Source: JBPOIC01 sp052034865
GTDB lineage: Bacteria; UBA10199; JADFYH01
DNA: 64,000 bases
Assembly (NCBI GenBank): GCA_052034865.1
Contig: JBPOIC010000039.1
Coordinates: 8,041 to 72,040, forward strand
Direction of reading: 5' to 3'
Every line of letters begins with the position of its first letter. The stretch's first letter is position 1. This document shows positions 33,278 to 44,400 of the stretch, piece after piece. A model generated the notes under the pieces. The model had not been told where the DNA came from. It searched no databases and was given only the letters and a program-made list of their open reading frames with translations. A program made the translations under genes and the position numbers.

Positions 33278-33910
33278 ATGCTCAAAAACCTTGATGACTA
33301 TTTGATGGAAAGCCTTGAGCTCAAGCAGGTGATCGGGTCCTGGGGCTTTAACTCCAATATCAATTTTACGGCCATGACACCCGAAGAAGGGAATGTCTGG
33401 TTTTTCGAGCAGGTCTTTAATTTCTTGCGTTCTTTTTTTGGTCTTGTTGTTCCCGATAATCTTGAGGTGATCACCTACAACGCCACACAACACATCCAGA
33501 AACAGCGGATGGAGCAACAGACGTTTCTCGATGAGCTCATGCTGATCATGAAAAACCTCAAAGAACCCATCTGGTGCCTGCGCTTAAATCTCAACATCAT
33601 GGGATTTTTAAGAACAAAGAACAGCCCGGATAAACCTGTTCGTCTGCAAATCCAGGAGCCTTGCAGTTTTATTCTCTGGGGTGGACCGGATGAGACAGGT
33701 TTTCAGACCTTCTCTGTCAGCTACACACTTTTCTCCAATACCTGCCTCGAAGGTGATGACCAGCTTCTTTGGTCGATTAATCAGCCGATTCTCGAAAAAG
33801 CCCTCCGCAAATGGGAAGAGCAAACCGGCCATGTGATTGATGTGGTAGAATCGAATGGCGATCTTCCGGTTTATCGTCATGGTTTTGAAAAACCTGCGGA
33901 GATCCAGTAG
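33278..33910 (+). CDS. Hypothetical soluble protein downstream of nuoN
   Basis: 210 residues, not recognised. No signal peptide or membrane segment. Notable parts are NVWFFEQVFNFLRSFFGLVV, WCLRLNLNIMGFLR and CSFILWGGPDETGFQTFSVS; the balance of strands and helices suggests one compact domain. It starts 48 bp after nuoN and could be co-transcribed. No function can be proposed. Confidence 0.55.
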   Translation: MLKNLDDYLMESLELKQVIGSWGFNSNINFTAMTPEEGNVWFFEQVFNFLRSFFGLVVPDNLEVITYNATQHIQKQRMEQQTFLDELMLIMKNLKEPIWCLRLNLNIMGFLRTKNSPDKPVRLQIQEPCSFILWGGPDETGFQTFSVSYTLFSNTCLEGDDQLLWSINQPILEKALRKWEEQTGHVIDVVESNGDLPVYRHGFEKPAEIQ

Positions 33911-34058
33911 CCCCCCATTCATAATTTCAAAATAAATTCAGGATATAGACAAAACTCCAATCGATGTTGTCTCTCTGAGAAAGGGGGCGCTAAAGCAATG
34001 CGTTCAATCCTCCAATTTCTCAGCCTCCTTTAATTTAATCTGCTTAAAGGGGGTACCT

Positions 34059-35324
34059 ATGTCTTTCTCCAGGCGTGCTCTGGTTTTTTGTTTTTTCATT
34101 CTCTTCTTCATTTTATCCACCCCAGCTGTTTTTGCTTTGAATGGAGGACATTTTATTGGAGTCGGAGTGCCAAAGGGTATGGGTGGTGCAGGAATCGCCG
34201 CTCCTTCTCAGGATGCGGCCGGAGGCATCCACCTCAATCCCGCCGGAATCTATTCTTTTATCGGCCCACACTTTGATTTTGGAGGAGCGATGATTTTTCC
34301 CTCGGTGCGAGCCCAAGCGAATTTTGGAGCAGGCCCGACTGAGAGCAAAAGCCAGGACCGCCTGCTCATCACTCCGGAAATTGGCTTTGCGACGCCCCTT
34401 TTTGATCGTTTATCTTTTGGACTTTCCTTTTCCACGGTTGCGGGAGCGGACCTTGACTACCGTAATCGCGATGTCGGACAGGTTTCGGCACTCGGCGGTG
34501 CCCTGCCCCTCGGCTTTGCCGATGAAAAAGTCCATCACATGATTTTTGAGCTGGCCCCGACCGTTGCGTTTCAGCTGATAAGGGATCACCTCACCATTGG
34601 AGCTTCCCCCTTGGTCAATTACGGACTTTTGGATTTAGGTTCAGGAATGCACAGTACGGTGGGCATCGCGGGTCGGGTGGGTGCACGTTACAAAATCAAC
34701 GATCAATTTGCTGTTGGTGCCACCTATCAAACGCCTTCGCGAATGAAATACAATCGTCTCATCGATTTGGATCGCGATGGGAGTTTCGATCAGGTTCGCT
34801 TAAACCAGCCCCAGTCCATCGGGGTTGGCGTTGCCTGGACTCCTTTCGAAAAACTCCTCGTGGCGGCAGATGGAAAATGGATCAATTGGGGAGGAGCTGG
34901 CGGGTTTGAAGATCTGGATTGGAAAAACCAGTGGGTGATCTCAACAGGGGCCCAGATGGGTTTGACGGAAAATCTCACGGTAAGAGCTGGATACAATTAC
35001 GGTACGAATCCTTTAAGAAATCATTCGGGCTTTCATGGTGAAGACCCTTATGTATTTCAGGGAAAAAGTTTGGCAGGAGGTGCGGGAGGACGACTCAACT
35101 ATGAAACCCTGCGAGTGATCGGACTTCCAGGAATTTCAAAACACCATGTCACAGCAGGCGTAAGCTATAAACTGCACCGCAACATCCAGCTCACCGGAAG
35201 CTATGAGCACGCCTTCAAACATACCGTCAGCGAAACGGGAACCTTAAACGCTGTGCCGATCAGCGTGGGTAGCTCCCTTTCGGCAAATGTGGTGACCCTG
35301 GGATTGAATTTTGATTTTGAGTAA
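34059..35324 (+). CDS. FadL/OmpP1/TodX-family outer-membrane transport protein
   Basis: 421 residues. A signal peptide (ALVFCFFILFFILSTPAVFA) is followed by a beta-rich mature protein. The N-terminal hatch has GMGGAGIAAPSQDAAGGIHL then NPAGIYSF, the typical G-x-A-G...D...NPAG pattern of FadL-type proteins. The C-terminus alternates strands and ends in NVVTLGLNFDFE with a terminal aromatic strand, as expected for a barrel. These proteins move long-chain fatty acids or other hydrophobic compounds through the outer membrane. That would suit a cell making sphingolipids and polyketide lipids, but the substrate is not evident. Confidence 0.85.
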   Translation: MSFSRRALVFCFFILFFILSTPAVFALNGGHFIGVGVPKGMGGAGIAAPSQDAAGGIHLNPAGIYSFIGPHFDFGGAMIFPSVRAQANFGAGPTESKSQDRLLITPEIGFATPLFDRLSFGLSFSTVAGADLDYRNRDVGQVSALGGALPLGFADEKVHHMIFELAPTVAFQLIRDHLTIGASPLVNYGLLDLGSGMHSTVGIAGRVGARYKINDQFAVGATYQTPSRMKYNRLIDLDRDGSFDQVRLNQPQSIGVGVAWTPFEKLLVAADGKWINWGGAGGFEDLDWKNQWVISTGAQMGLTENLTVRAGYNYGTNPLRNHSGFHGEDPYVFQGKSLAGGAGGRLNYETLRVIGLPGISKHHVTAGVSYKLHRNIQLTGSYEHAFKHTVSETGTLNAVPISVGSSLSANVVTLGLNFDFE

Positions 35325-35342
35325 GAAGATATTTTTGGGTTT

Positions 35343-35693
35343 CTACAAAATCTCCAACACCTTCTCTGGCGGCCGACCTAAGGCCGCTTTTTTATGGTGC
35401 ACAACAATCGGTCTTTCCAAAAGGATGGGATTTTGGATGAAGATTTGAATCCATTCCTTGTGCGAAAGATTTTTTCCTTTCAGTCCCAACTCCGTAAAGA
35501 CTGCTTCTTTGGTACGCACGAGTTCTTCCGGCTTAAGCTTGAGCATATTCAACACTTCTTCCAGCTCAGAGGCAGACGGAGGATGCTTCAGATAGTCAAT
35601 TACTTCTGGTTGAAGTCCTCGATTTAAAAGGAGCTCTAAAGTTTGTCTGGATTTTGAACAGCGGGGGTTGTGATAAATTTTGAGAGTGCTCAT
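35343..35693 (-). CDS. arsC: ArsC/Spx-like family thioredoxin-fold protein, probable arsenate reductase
   Basis: 116 residues from the ATG at 35691-35693, which gives the normal N-terminus (MSTLKIYHNPRCSKSRQTL). Active-site Cys12 lies in HNPRCSKSR. LERPIVV and ALGRPPEKVLEIL at the end are the arginine-bearing segments of glutaredoxin-dependent arsenate reductases. Only one active-site cysteine is needed in this class. No ars operon genes are near, so it may be a housekeeping ArsC-like protein such as YfgD/YffB. The gene is convergent with the FadL-like gene. Confidence 0.85.
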   Translation of the reverse strand: MSTLKIYHNPRCSKSRQTLELLLNRGLQPEVIDYLKHPPSASELEEVLNMLKLKPEELVRTKEAVFTELGLKGKNLSHKEWIQIFIQNPILLERPIVVHHKKAALGRPPEKVLEIL

Positions 35694-35761
35694 AGAAGAT
35701 TTCTGAAATAGGTTGAGCTGATTTTTCGAATTCACTCAACGGTTGGTTTTTTGATCTTACT

Positions 35762-36334
35762 CTACCTTTTTACCTCTCCATGCCGAAAACAACTCACTAA
35801 ATGATCATTCACCATTCCCACCGCCTGCATGTGGGCATAAAGGATTGTAGACCCTACGAAATTAAATCCTCTCTTTTTTAAATCCTTGCTAAAGGCATCG
35901 GAGATGGACGTTTTGGCGGGAACTTCTTTCAAGCTTTTATACCCATTTTGAATTGGCTGACCCTCCACAAATTGCCATTGGTAATCACTAAAACTTTTGA
36001 ACTCCTCCAGGAGCTTTATAAATGCCCTGGCATTTTGAACGGTTGATTCTATTTTCAGTCGATTGCGCACAATACCGGGATTTTGAAGCAGGGAGTTGAT
36101 TTTCTTCGCATCGTAGCGTGCAATTTTTTCGACCTCGAAATGATCGAAGGCCTGACGGTAATTTTCGCGCTTCTTTAAAATCGTTAACCAGCTCAGCCCT
36201 GCCTGCGCACCTTCGAGAATTAAAAATTCAAAAAGCAATCGATCATCATAAATCGGCACACCCCATTCTTCATCGTGATAGCGGATATAGAGGGGATCCT
36301 TGTCTGCCCAGGGACAGCGGGAGGAGGATGTCAT
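35762..36334 (-). CDS. tag: DNA-3-methyladenine glycosylase I
   Basis: 190 residues, the family length. It excises 3-methyladenine from alkylated DNA. The N-terminal zinc/substrate signature RCPWADKDPLYIRYHDEEWG is followed by EGAQAGLSWLTILKKRENYR and the catalytic-pocket region. The C-terminal zinc ligands are in YAHMQAVGMVNDHLVSCFRH. It lies just upstream of arsC in the same direction (68 bp) and diverges from the mutase gene. Confidence 0.94.
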   Translation of the reverse strand: MTSSSRCPWADKDPLYIRYHDEEWGVPIYDDRLLFEFLILEGAQAGLSWLTILKKRENYRQAFDHFEVEKIARYDAKKINSLLQNPGIVRNRLKIESTVQNARAFIKLLEEFKSFSDYQWQFVEGQPIQNGYKSLKEVPAKTSISDAFSKDLKKRGFNFVGSTILYAHMQAVGMVNDHLVSCFRHGEVKR

Positions 36335-36457
36335 ATTAGTCCTTTAGGGATTTTTTTGTGCTTGTTGTTAAATAGGGGGGTTATGTTTCCAAAGCTCAAT
36401 GTTGAAAAGACATGTCACTTGACCCTAACTGAAAAAATTCCTACATGTCAAAAATCT

Positions 36458-38440
36458 ATGAACACAAATCCTTCCAAACCCACACGGGACGATGTTTGGC
36501 TGATGCGCACCTATTCAGGACACACCACCGCAAAGGCCTCCAATCAACTCTATCGCCAGAATCTGGCCAAAGGTCAGACAGGACTTTCTGTCGCTTTCGA
36601 TCTGCCGACGCAGACGGGTTACGATTCAGACCATCCGCTGGCTCAGGCCGAGGTTGGAAAGGTTGGTGTGCCGATCTGTCATATTGAAGATATGGCGACG
36701 CTTTTTGATCAAATCCCTTTAAACCAGATGAACACCTCGATGACGATCAACGCGACGGCGCCCTGGCTTTTGGCCTTGTATGTCGCGGTCGCCGAACGTC
36801 AGGGTGTGAAATCCCAAGCCCTCCAGGGCACGACTCAAAATGACATTCTTAAAGAATACCTCTCGCGCGGAACCTATGTCTTTCCCCCCGCGCCTTCTCT
36901 ACGTCTGATCACCGACATCATTGCGTACACCGTCAAACACATTCCAAAATGGAATCCGATCAACGTCTGCCCCTATCATCTTCAGGAAGCAGGAGCGACG
37001 CCCGTGCAGGAGCTGGCTTATGGGCTGGCGAATGCGATTTGCGTGCTCGATGCCGTGAAGGCCGCAGGTCAGGTTTCAGCCGATGATTTCGACAAGGCCG
37101 TCGGGCGCATTTCGTTTTTCATGGATTCAAGCATTCGCTTTATCGAAGAAATTTGCAAGGCACGGGCGTTTAATCAGCTTTGGGAAAAGATTACCCAGGA
37201 GCGCTACGGTGTGAAAGACCCGAAACACCGCCGTTTCCGCTATGGAGTTCAGGTCAATTCGTTAGGACTCACCGAGCGCCAGCCGGAAAATAACGTCCAG
37301 CGCATTGTTCTTGAAATGCTTGGTGTGACACTTTCCCGCGATGCCCGCGCGCGTGCGATCCAGCTTCCCTGCTGGAATGAGGCGTTGGGGCTTCCTCGCC
37401 CATGGGATCAGCAATGGTCTTTGCGCATGCAACAGGTGATCGCTTACGAAACCGATTTGTTGGAATACGGCGATATTTTTGAAGGCTCCAAAGTCATCGA
37501 GACAAAAACAAAAGAATTGGCCGAAGCGGCGGAGGCCGAGCTGAATAAAGTGCTTGAGATCGGAGGTTCGGTCGAGGCGCTGGCATACATGAAACAGCAG
37601 ATGGTTGCCTCCAATGCCCAGCGGGTGAAAGCCATTGAGGAAAAATCGATCAGGGTTGTGGGAGTGAACTGTTTTACCGAAAGCGCAGAATCTCCTCTGA
37701 CGGCGGATGCCGAAGGAGGCATTTTAAAGATTGATCCCAAAGCGGTGGAAGAAAAAATCCAGTCGCTCCAGGAATTTCGTCGAAATCGAAATGAGAAAGA
37801 AGTCACGGCGGCACTCAAAGCCTTGAAAGAAGCTGCGATGGGATCCTCCAACATCATGCCCGCCTCCATTCAGGCCGCCAAGGCCGGTGTGACCACCGGG
37901 GAATGGTCGAATGTGTTGCGTGAAGTTTTTGGCGAATACCGTGCTCCCACAGGGGTGAGCGGCGTAAGTGCGGCTTCTGATACCGAAGCACTGAACCTTG
38001 CCTGTGAAAAGGTAAATGCCTTTGAGAAAAAGACAGGAGAGAAATTACGTATTCTGGTTGGCAAACCCGGACTCGATGGTCATAGCAACGGGGCCGAGCA
38101 GATCGCCGTGCGCGCCCGCGATGTCGGGATGGAAGTGATCTATCAAGGGATTCGTCTCACGCCCCAGCAGATTGTCGAATCCGCCTTACAGGAAGGTGTG
38201 CACCTCATCGGACTTTCCATCCTCTCTGGTTCGCATCTTTCCTTGATTTCCGAAATCCTGCGTTTAATGAAAGAAAAAGGCATCGGAAAAATCCCGCTGG
38301 TCGTGGGAGGCATCATCCCCGAATCCGACCAGAAAACCCTTCTCCAACAAGGTGTTGCCAGAGTTTATACTCCCAAGGATTTCGAGCTCAATCAGATCAT
38401 GAGTGAGATGGCCGAGGTCGCCTTGAAAGCAAAATCCTGA
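36458..38440 (+). CDS. Ethylmalonyl-CoA mutase / MeaA-like B12-dependent acyl-CoA mutase
   Basis: 660 residues from the ATG at 36458; in-frame ATGs at 36383 and 36275 give leaders not expected for the family. A fused enzyme: an N-terminal TIM-barrel with RTYSGHTTAKASNQLYRQNL, LSVAFDLPTQTGYDSDHP and MNTSMTINATAPWLLALY, then a C-terminal cobalamin-binding domain with LVGKPGLDGHSNGAEQIA, where His542 is the lower cobalt ligand. These blocks are closest to ethylmalonyl-CoA mutase and MeaA rather than methylmalonyl-CoA mutase. It would convert (2R)-ethylmalonyl-CoA to methylsuccinyl-CoA. No crotonyl-CoA carboxylase/reductase or mesaconyl-CoA hydratase is in the window. It converges on the PKS gene with a 4-bp gap. 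Confidence 0.85.
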   Translation: MNTNPSKPTRDDVWLMRTYSGHTTAKASNQLYRQNLAKGQTGLSVAFDLPTQTGYDSDHPLAQAEVGKVGVPICHIEDMATLFDQIPLNQMNTSMTINATAPWLLALYVAVAERQGVKSQALQGTTQNDILKEYLSRGTYVFPPAPSLRLITDIIAYTVKHIPKWNPINVCPYHLQEAGATPVQELAYGLANAICVLDAVKAAGQVSADDFDKAVGRISFFMDSSIRFIEEICKARAFNQLWEKITQERYGVKDPKHRRFRYGVQVNSLGLTERQPENNVQRIVLEMLGVTLSRDARARAIQLPCWNEALGLPRPWDQQWSLRMQQVIAYETDLLEYGDIFEGSKVIETKTKELAEAAEAELNKVLEIGGSVEALAYMKQQMVASNAQRVKAIEEKSIRVVGVNCFTESAESPLTADAEGGILKIDPKAVEEKIQSLQEFRRNRNEKEVTAALKALKEAAMGSSNIMPASIQAAKAGVTTGEWSNVLREVFGEYRAPTGVSGVSAASDTEALNLACEKVNAFEKKTGEKLRILVGKPGLDGHSNGAEQIAVRARDVGMEVIYQGIRLTPQQIVESALQEGVHLIGLSILSGSHLSLISEILRLMKEKGIGKIPLVVGGIIPESDQKTLLQQGVARVYTPKDFELNQIMSEMAEVALKAKS

Positions 38441-38444
38441 ACCC

Positions 38445-41400
38445 TCATTTTTTCTCTTCCATTTGCTGCACCAGTTGATCTGCAAGCTCTGAAATCGTTG
38501 GTCCTTTTAAAAGAAGGGCAATCGGAAGTTTGGTCTGAAGCCCTTGCTCGATTTCATTTTTGAGCTCAATGGCCATAAGAGAATCGAGTCCCAAATGATT
38601 GAGCGATTGCCCCGGCTTTAAACTTTCGGATGTCGATCCCAAAACACGCGCGAGTTTTTCAGAAATCACCGAAAGAAGCCATTCCCGGCGCTTTTCAGGC
38701 GGTTTCTTCAAATAAATTTCATATAAATCCTGTGGAGCTAAACTCGAAGGCACTCGATTTTGGGTCGTCTCAGGAGATTCCAGTTTTTTTAGCCAAAGCC
38801 TTCGTGATTCGGGCAAATTCTCCTGAAGTTTTTTTTGATCCCACGAAACAACAATCGGATTGCGTGTCGAGAATCCCGGTGGATCCAACAAAAGTTTCTC
38901 CAAAACTCCAAATCCCTGATCCAATGAAAGAGGGTGAATGCCCCAGGCTTGCATCCGTTCCACCGTTTTTTCATGGGTTGCCATTCCGACTTTGGCCCAC
39001 GGTCCCCACACAATGCTTTGTGAGACAAGACCTTCCCGATTTCGCGCATGCGCCAGTCCATTCAAAAACGCATTGGCAGCGCTGTAGTTTGACTGTGCGT
39101 AAGATCCCATCGTGCCTGAAAGTGATGAAAAAAGAATAAAGTAATCCAGTGGGATGGAGCGCGTGGCCTCATGCAGGTAAAAGGCTCCCATCGCCTTGGA
39201 AGTAAACACGCTTTGAAAATTTTCTTTAGTTTGATGCAGCAAAACTCCATCTTTCAGAACTCCTGCGAGATGAAAAATTCCTCGCAAGGGCGGAAGATTT
39301 TTTTGAAGGACATCGAGTAACGAATCTACCTCCGATCTTTTTGAAAGATCGGCCGAATGGACAAGCACGTGCGCACCTTCATTTTTCCAGCGGACCATTT
39401 CCTGAAGCTGATGTTCGGTGGGAGATTTTCGACTCACCAGAAAGAGATGACGGGCGCCTTTTGAAATCATCCATCGGGCAAGCTCAAAGCCCAAACCTCC
39501 CAGACCTCCGGTGATCAGATAACTGGCATCCCTTGAAAATGAGAACTCATGGGGTTTTGCCGCGAATGTTTTCGGGCGTTCGTTGAAAGTGAGAACAATT
39601 TTTCCCGTATTTTTACGCTGGGCCATGAAGCGAAAAGCATAAGGCGCGTCGCTGATGGGAAAGGTTGTATGAGGGATTGGTTTTAAATGTTGATGTTCAA
39701 ATTGAGAGATGAGTTCCGTGAAGAGTCGATGGGTAAGATCCTGGCGCTCGCGGAAAATGCGGTCCAAATCGATTGCAAAATAGGAAAGACTTTTCTGAAA
39801 CGGTAAAAGCCCCAAGGCATGATTTTGATAGATATCGCTTTTTCCGATTTCCAGAAATCGTCCAAAAGGAGCAAGGGTTTGCAGGCTTTTGGAAATAAAC
39901 TCCCCGGGAAGCGAGTTGAGCACAAGATCGACTCCGCGATCTTGAGTGAGAGTGAGAATCTCTTCGGCAAACTTTGTCGTGCGTGAATCAAAAACATGTT
40001 CCACACCCAGCGATTTTAAATACGCGCGTTTTTCATCGCTGCCTGCAGTGGCGAAGATTTCCAATCCTGTTTGTTGAGCGAGTTGAACGGCGGCCAATCC
40101 AACGCCACCGGCACCCGCATGAATGAGAATTTTTTCTTTTTTTCGCATGCGTCCCAGATCATGCAGGGCATGGGTGGCGGTCAGAAATGCCACTGGAACA
40201 CTGGCCGCTTCTTCAAAGTTTAAATGTGCAGGTTTTAGCACAACGAGTGGAGCCGCGGTCGTGACGAAGTTTCCAAAGCTGTAGGGTGCAATTGCGATGA
40301 CTTCATCGCCGACTTTAAAACCTTTCACGCGTTCGCCCAGACGCACAATTTTTCCCGAACACTCAGCGCCCAAAGGAACGGTCGTCTCACGCGCGCCGGG
40401 GTAAAGGCCTAGCGCTTTCAGGACGTCGCTGAAATTAAGACCCGCCGCTCTGACGACAATTTCCACTTCATGATCCCCTGGCGCACGACGCACAACCGGT
40501 CGAAATCCCATCCCGTCCAGACTTCCGGACTGAACTATTTCCAGGCGATAGGCATCGAAATCCTGAATGGATTTGTTTTGCTGTGGAGTCTTCGCAGGTG
40601 TTTCCGATGCAATTTTCAGACGGCACACCCATCGTCTGTTTTCGCGAATTAGAAATTCATCTTCGTGCGTCGGCCGCATCAGCGTTTGAGTGAGGAGGGT
40701 GATTTCTGAAGAGGTCGGATGAGAAGGCAGATCAATGAGACAGAGAGAGAGTTCGGGGTGCTCCAGCTGTACGCTTCGAAGCATTCCCCAAAGGGCGGTC
40801 GCACTGACACCAGGATTTTCTGGGTCGAACGGATGCGCCTGGGCGCCCTGAGTGACCACAGTCAGCTTTGGGTAAGAGGGGAGATCGGCTTGCAGGAGCG
40901 TTTTCAAAAAGGCGAGAAAATCGCCACAGATTTTTTCAGCCTCCGATATCCCTTCGAAAGATAAAGGATCGCAGAGAGAATCCATTTCGATCAAAAGATG
41001 CTGGCATTCAGACTGTCCCACATGAAACAGGTTTTTTGCATCAGACTCAGACGACTCATTTTGGATCTCATCCTGAAAACTTTTCCAACTCTTCGTTAAG
41101 ACACTCTGTCCCTTTTCTCGAAGTTCTTTTGCAAGAGGACTCGCTTCGTTGGCTGTCAGCACCAGCCAGGATTCAATTACCTTTACCTCCATCGGAAGAG
41201 GTGTTTCATCGATTTCCCATTCCTGCTCAAAAATCAGATTCTCGTTTGACGATTGGCTTGCCTTTGAAATCTTTCCCAGCCCCGTCAGATGAAGACCCGA
41301 AATTATTCCCAAAGTCTTTCCTTCGACATCAAAAAGAAAAATATCTGCCACGATCTTCTCATCCAAAAAAGTGTCCGACTTTATTTTTGCATAGCTCCAG

Positions 41401-44400
41401 ACCGTACTTCCCAAGTCTTTCTTTAAAAAAATCTCATCGATGCGGACTGGAAGATAGAGATTTTCAATCGATGAAGATTCTGGAAGAGCGGCTGCCACCA
41501 CTTGCAGGCAGGCATCCAGAAGGGCGGGATGAAAAGGAGCACTTTGCTCGGGGCTCTCTGCTTTTAAATTTTTCGGACTTTCAATAAATCCTAGCGCTTC
41601 TCTGTTATTTTTAAATAACTTTTGAATTCCCTGAAAAGACGGTCCGTACTCCAATCCTGCCCACTTTAGCTTTTGATAAAAATCCTGCACGCCAACAGAC
41701 TCACACACCCTTTCGCGAATGAAATGGAGGGATAGAGTTTCATCTTTCGATTCCGGTTTATTCCTTTCATAAGCGATTTCGGCACACGCCTGAAGGGTTT
41801 GGTCTGAATCCTCTTGAGAATAAATTTCAAATTCTGATTTGTAAGAAAGAGAGGAAGTGGAGCGGAGGATGAGAGTCTTTTGTTTTCCTTCATCCAAAAA
41901 GAGCGGTTTTTGAAATGAGATCTTTTTCAAAACGATAGAATCCTGCGCGTTTTGTTTTTTTCCTGCTTCGTAGAGATACGCGAGAGAAGCGGTTGCTGGA
42001 AAAAGGATTTCTTTTTGTACACGGTGATCGAGCAGGTAGGGAAAGGTTTTAAGGTCGATCCGGTGTTCAAATACCGATTCTGATTTTTTTCGTTGGATCG
42101 GCAAAAGTGCACTGGATGGTGCTTTGCCCCATTCTCCAAACCAGTAGGATTCCCTTGCAAAAGGATAAGTGGGGGCCAGCGGCAAGGGTGGAATCGTTTG
42201 TCCAAACACAGCTTTCCAATTGACCCACAGGCCGTGCTGATAAAGCGCCGATAAGGATTTCAGCATTTGATCGCGATCTTCTCCCTCATTTTTAAGACTT
42301 GAAAGCCAAAGCCTGGTGGTTCCTGTTTTCGCGAGCCCTCGTTTGGCCAGCAAGGTGAGGATGGGTTGCGGTCCGATTTCAATCAAGGCGTCGGCGCCTT
42401 CACGGATGAGCGTTTCAATGCCGGTAAAATAGCGGACAGGCTCACGCAAATGTTTGCGCCAATAAGTTGCGGTGGGTGCTGTTTCGAGAAGGTTTCCGGT
42501 CCGATTTGAAATCAGTGGAATCTGAGGTTTATAAAAAGAGATCTCTTTCGCTTTTTCTTCGAACGCATCAAGGATGGGATCCATCAAGGGAGAGTGAAAG
42601 GCATGTGATACATTCAAAGTCTGGGTGGCAATCTCAAGCGTAGTGAATTCATCTTGAAGTGCTTCAATCGCTTCCCGTTTTCCAGATAAAACAAGGGCTC
42701 TGGGTCCGTTGAATGCGGCAATCGAAACCTCGTGGGCGTAAGGTTTCAGCGAGGATTCAATTTGCTCTTCAGTTGCAATAACGGCGAGCATGGTCCCATT
42801 TTTAGGAAGGCCATGCATGAGTTTTGCACGATGCGCGATGAGCGTAAGACCCTCTTCCCATTCCATCACCTTTGCGACACACGCGGCAACATACTCGCCC
42901 ACGCTATGACCCAGGACAAAATCAGGTTCAATTCCCCAGGATTTCCATAGCTCGTACAAGGCATACTCGAGCGCAAAAAGTGCCGGCTGGGTATAGAGGG
43001 TTTCGTGGATGAGAGCGGGATTCATTTTAGAATCAAAAAGAATCGAAAGTAATGAAGTCTCAAGCACGGGTTTCAAAATTCCGTCGCAACGATCCAGCAC
43101 TTTTCTAAAACAGGGCTCGGATTCATACAGCGAGCAGCCCATTCCCACATATTGCGATCCCTGGCCGGTAAATAAAAAAGCAATTCTGGGTTTCTTCTTT
43201 TGAGAGACAGAAAAATGAATTGAAGATTCTTTCGAGAAACCCTCTTTGTTTTCTAAAAACGATAAAACAAAATCGGACAGATTTTTTTTAAGCTCGTCCA
43301 GGGAGCATGGCAGAAAAAGCGAACGATGCTCAAAATCCGCTCGTCCTGCACATGCGGTGAAACAGACCTCCTTCAGGGAAAGATAAGAATTATTTTGAAG
43401 ATAGGAAATCCAGCGTTCTGCGAGTGTTTTTAATCCCTCCACACTTTTAGCCGAGAGCTTGAAAGGATAAAGGTCTGCATCCTTAAGTTCGGTTGGAAGG
43501 GAATCTTTTTGCCTGGCTTCATTTTCTTTATTTATCCAGATTTCTTCAGGACCTCCAACAACCACATGGGCATTGGTCCCGCCAAATCCAAAAGAGCTGA
43601 TCCCTGCAAACCTTTGCCTGTTCTGAAAATTCCATGACATCATTTGAGTGGGAATCGAAAGTTTCAAGGCAGTCAGATCAATGTGCGGATTGATTTTTTT
43701 AAAGTGGAGGTGCGAAGGAATTTGACGATGTTTCAAAGAAAGTAAAACCTTGATGAGCCCGGCAATTCCGGCGGCAGCTTCCAGATGTCCAAAGTTGGTT
43801 TTGACCGATCCGACTTTGCAAGGTGAGTCTGAAGGGCGATTTTTTTGAAGCACTTTTCCCAAGGCGGCCATTTCGATCGGATCACCCAGTGGAGTGCCCG
43901 TGCCATGGGCCTCCACGTAATCGATTTTTTCGGATGAAATTTTAGCTCTTTGCAAGGCCTGTAGAATCACATCCTGCTGGGCCTGCCCGTTCGGTGCGGT
44001 GAGTCCGTTGCTGCGCCCATCCTGATTGACAGCCGATCCACGAATGATTCCCAAAATTTCATCTTTATCTCGCACGGCCTCTGCAAGACGCTTGAGAATC
44101 ACCACTCCACAGCCTTCGCCACGCACATAACCATCCGCTTTCTCATCAAAAGTTTTGCAGCGCCCTTCAGGGGACATCATCCGTGCCTGTGAAAAGGCGA
44201 TGTTAAGCTCCGGTCTTAAGATCAGATTGACGCCTCCCGCGAGGGCCAGGTTGGATTCCATTCTTCTCAAACTCTCACAGGCCATATGCACGGCGACAAG
44301 GGATGAGGAACAGGCCGTGTCGACGGCAAGACTGGGTCCCTGAAAATCAAAAAAGTAAGAAAGCCTATTGGCAGCGATGCTGTGGGCATTGCCAACTCCC

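Noticed and set aside
40719..41587. Plus-strand frames of 81 to 239 codons opposite the PKS
   Set aside because: The minus-strand PKS is continuous with ordered, conserved domains; the antisense frames carry no family pattern.
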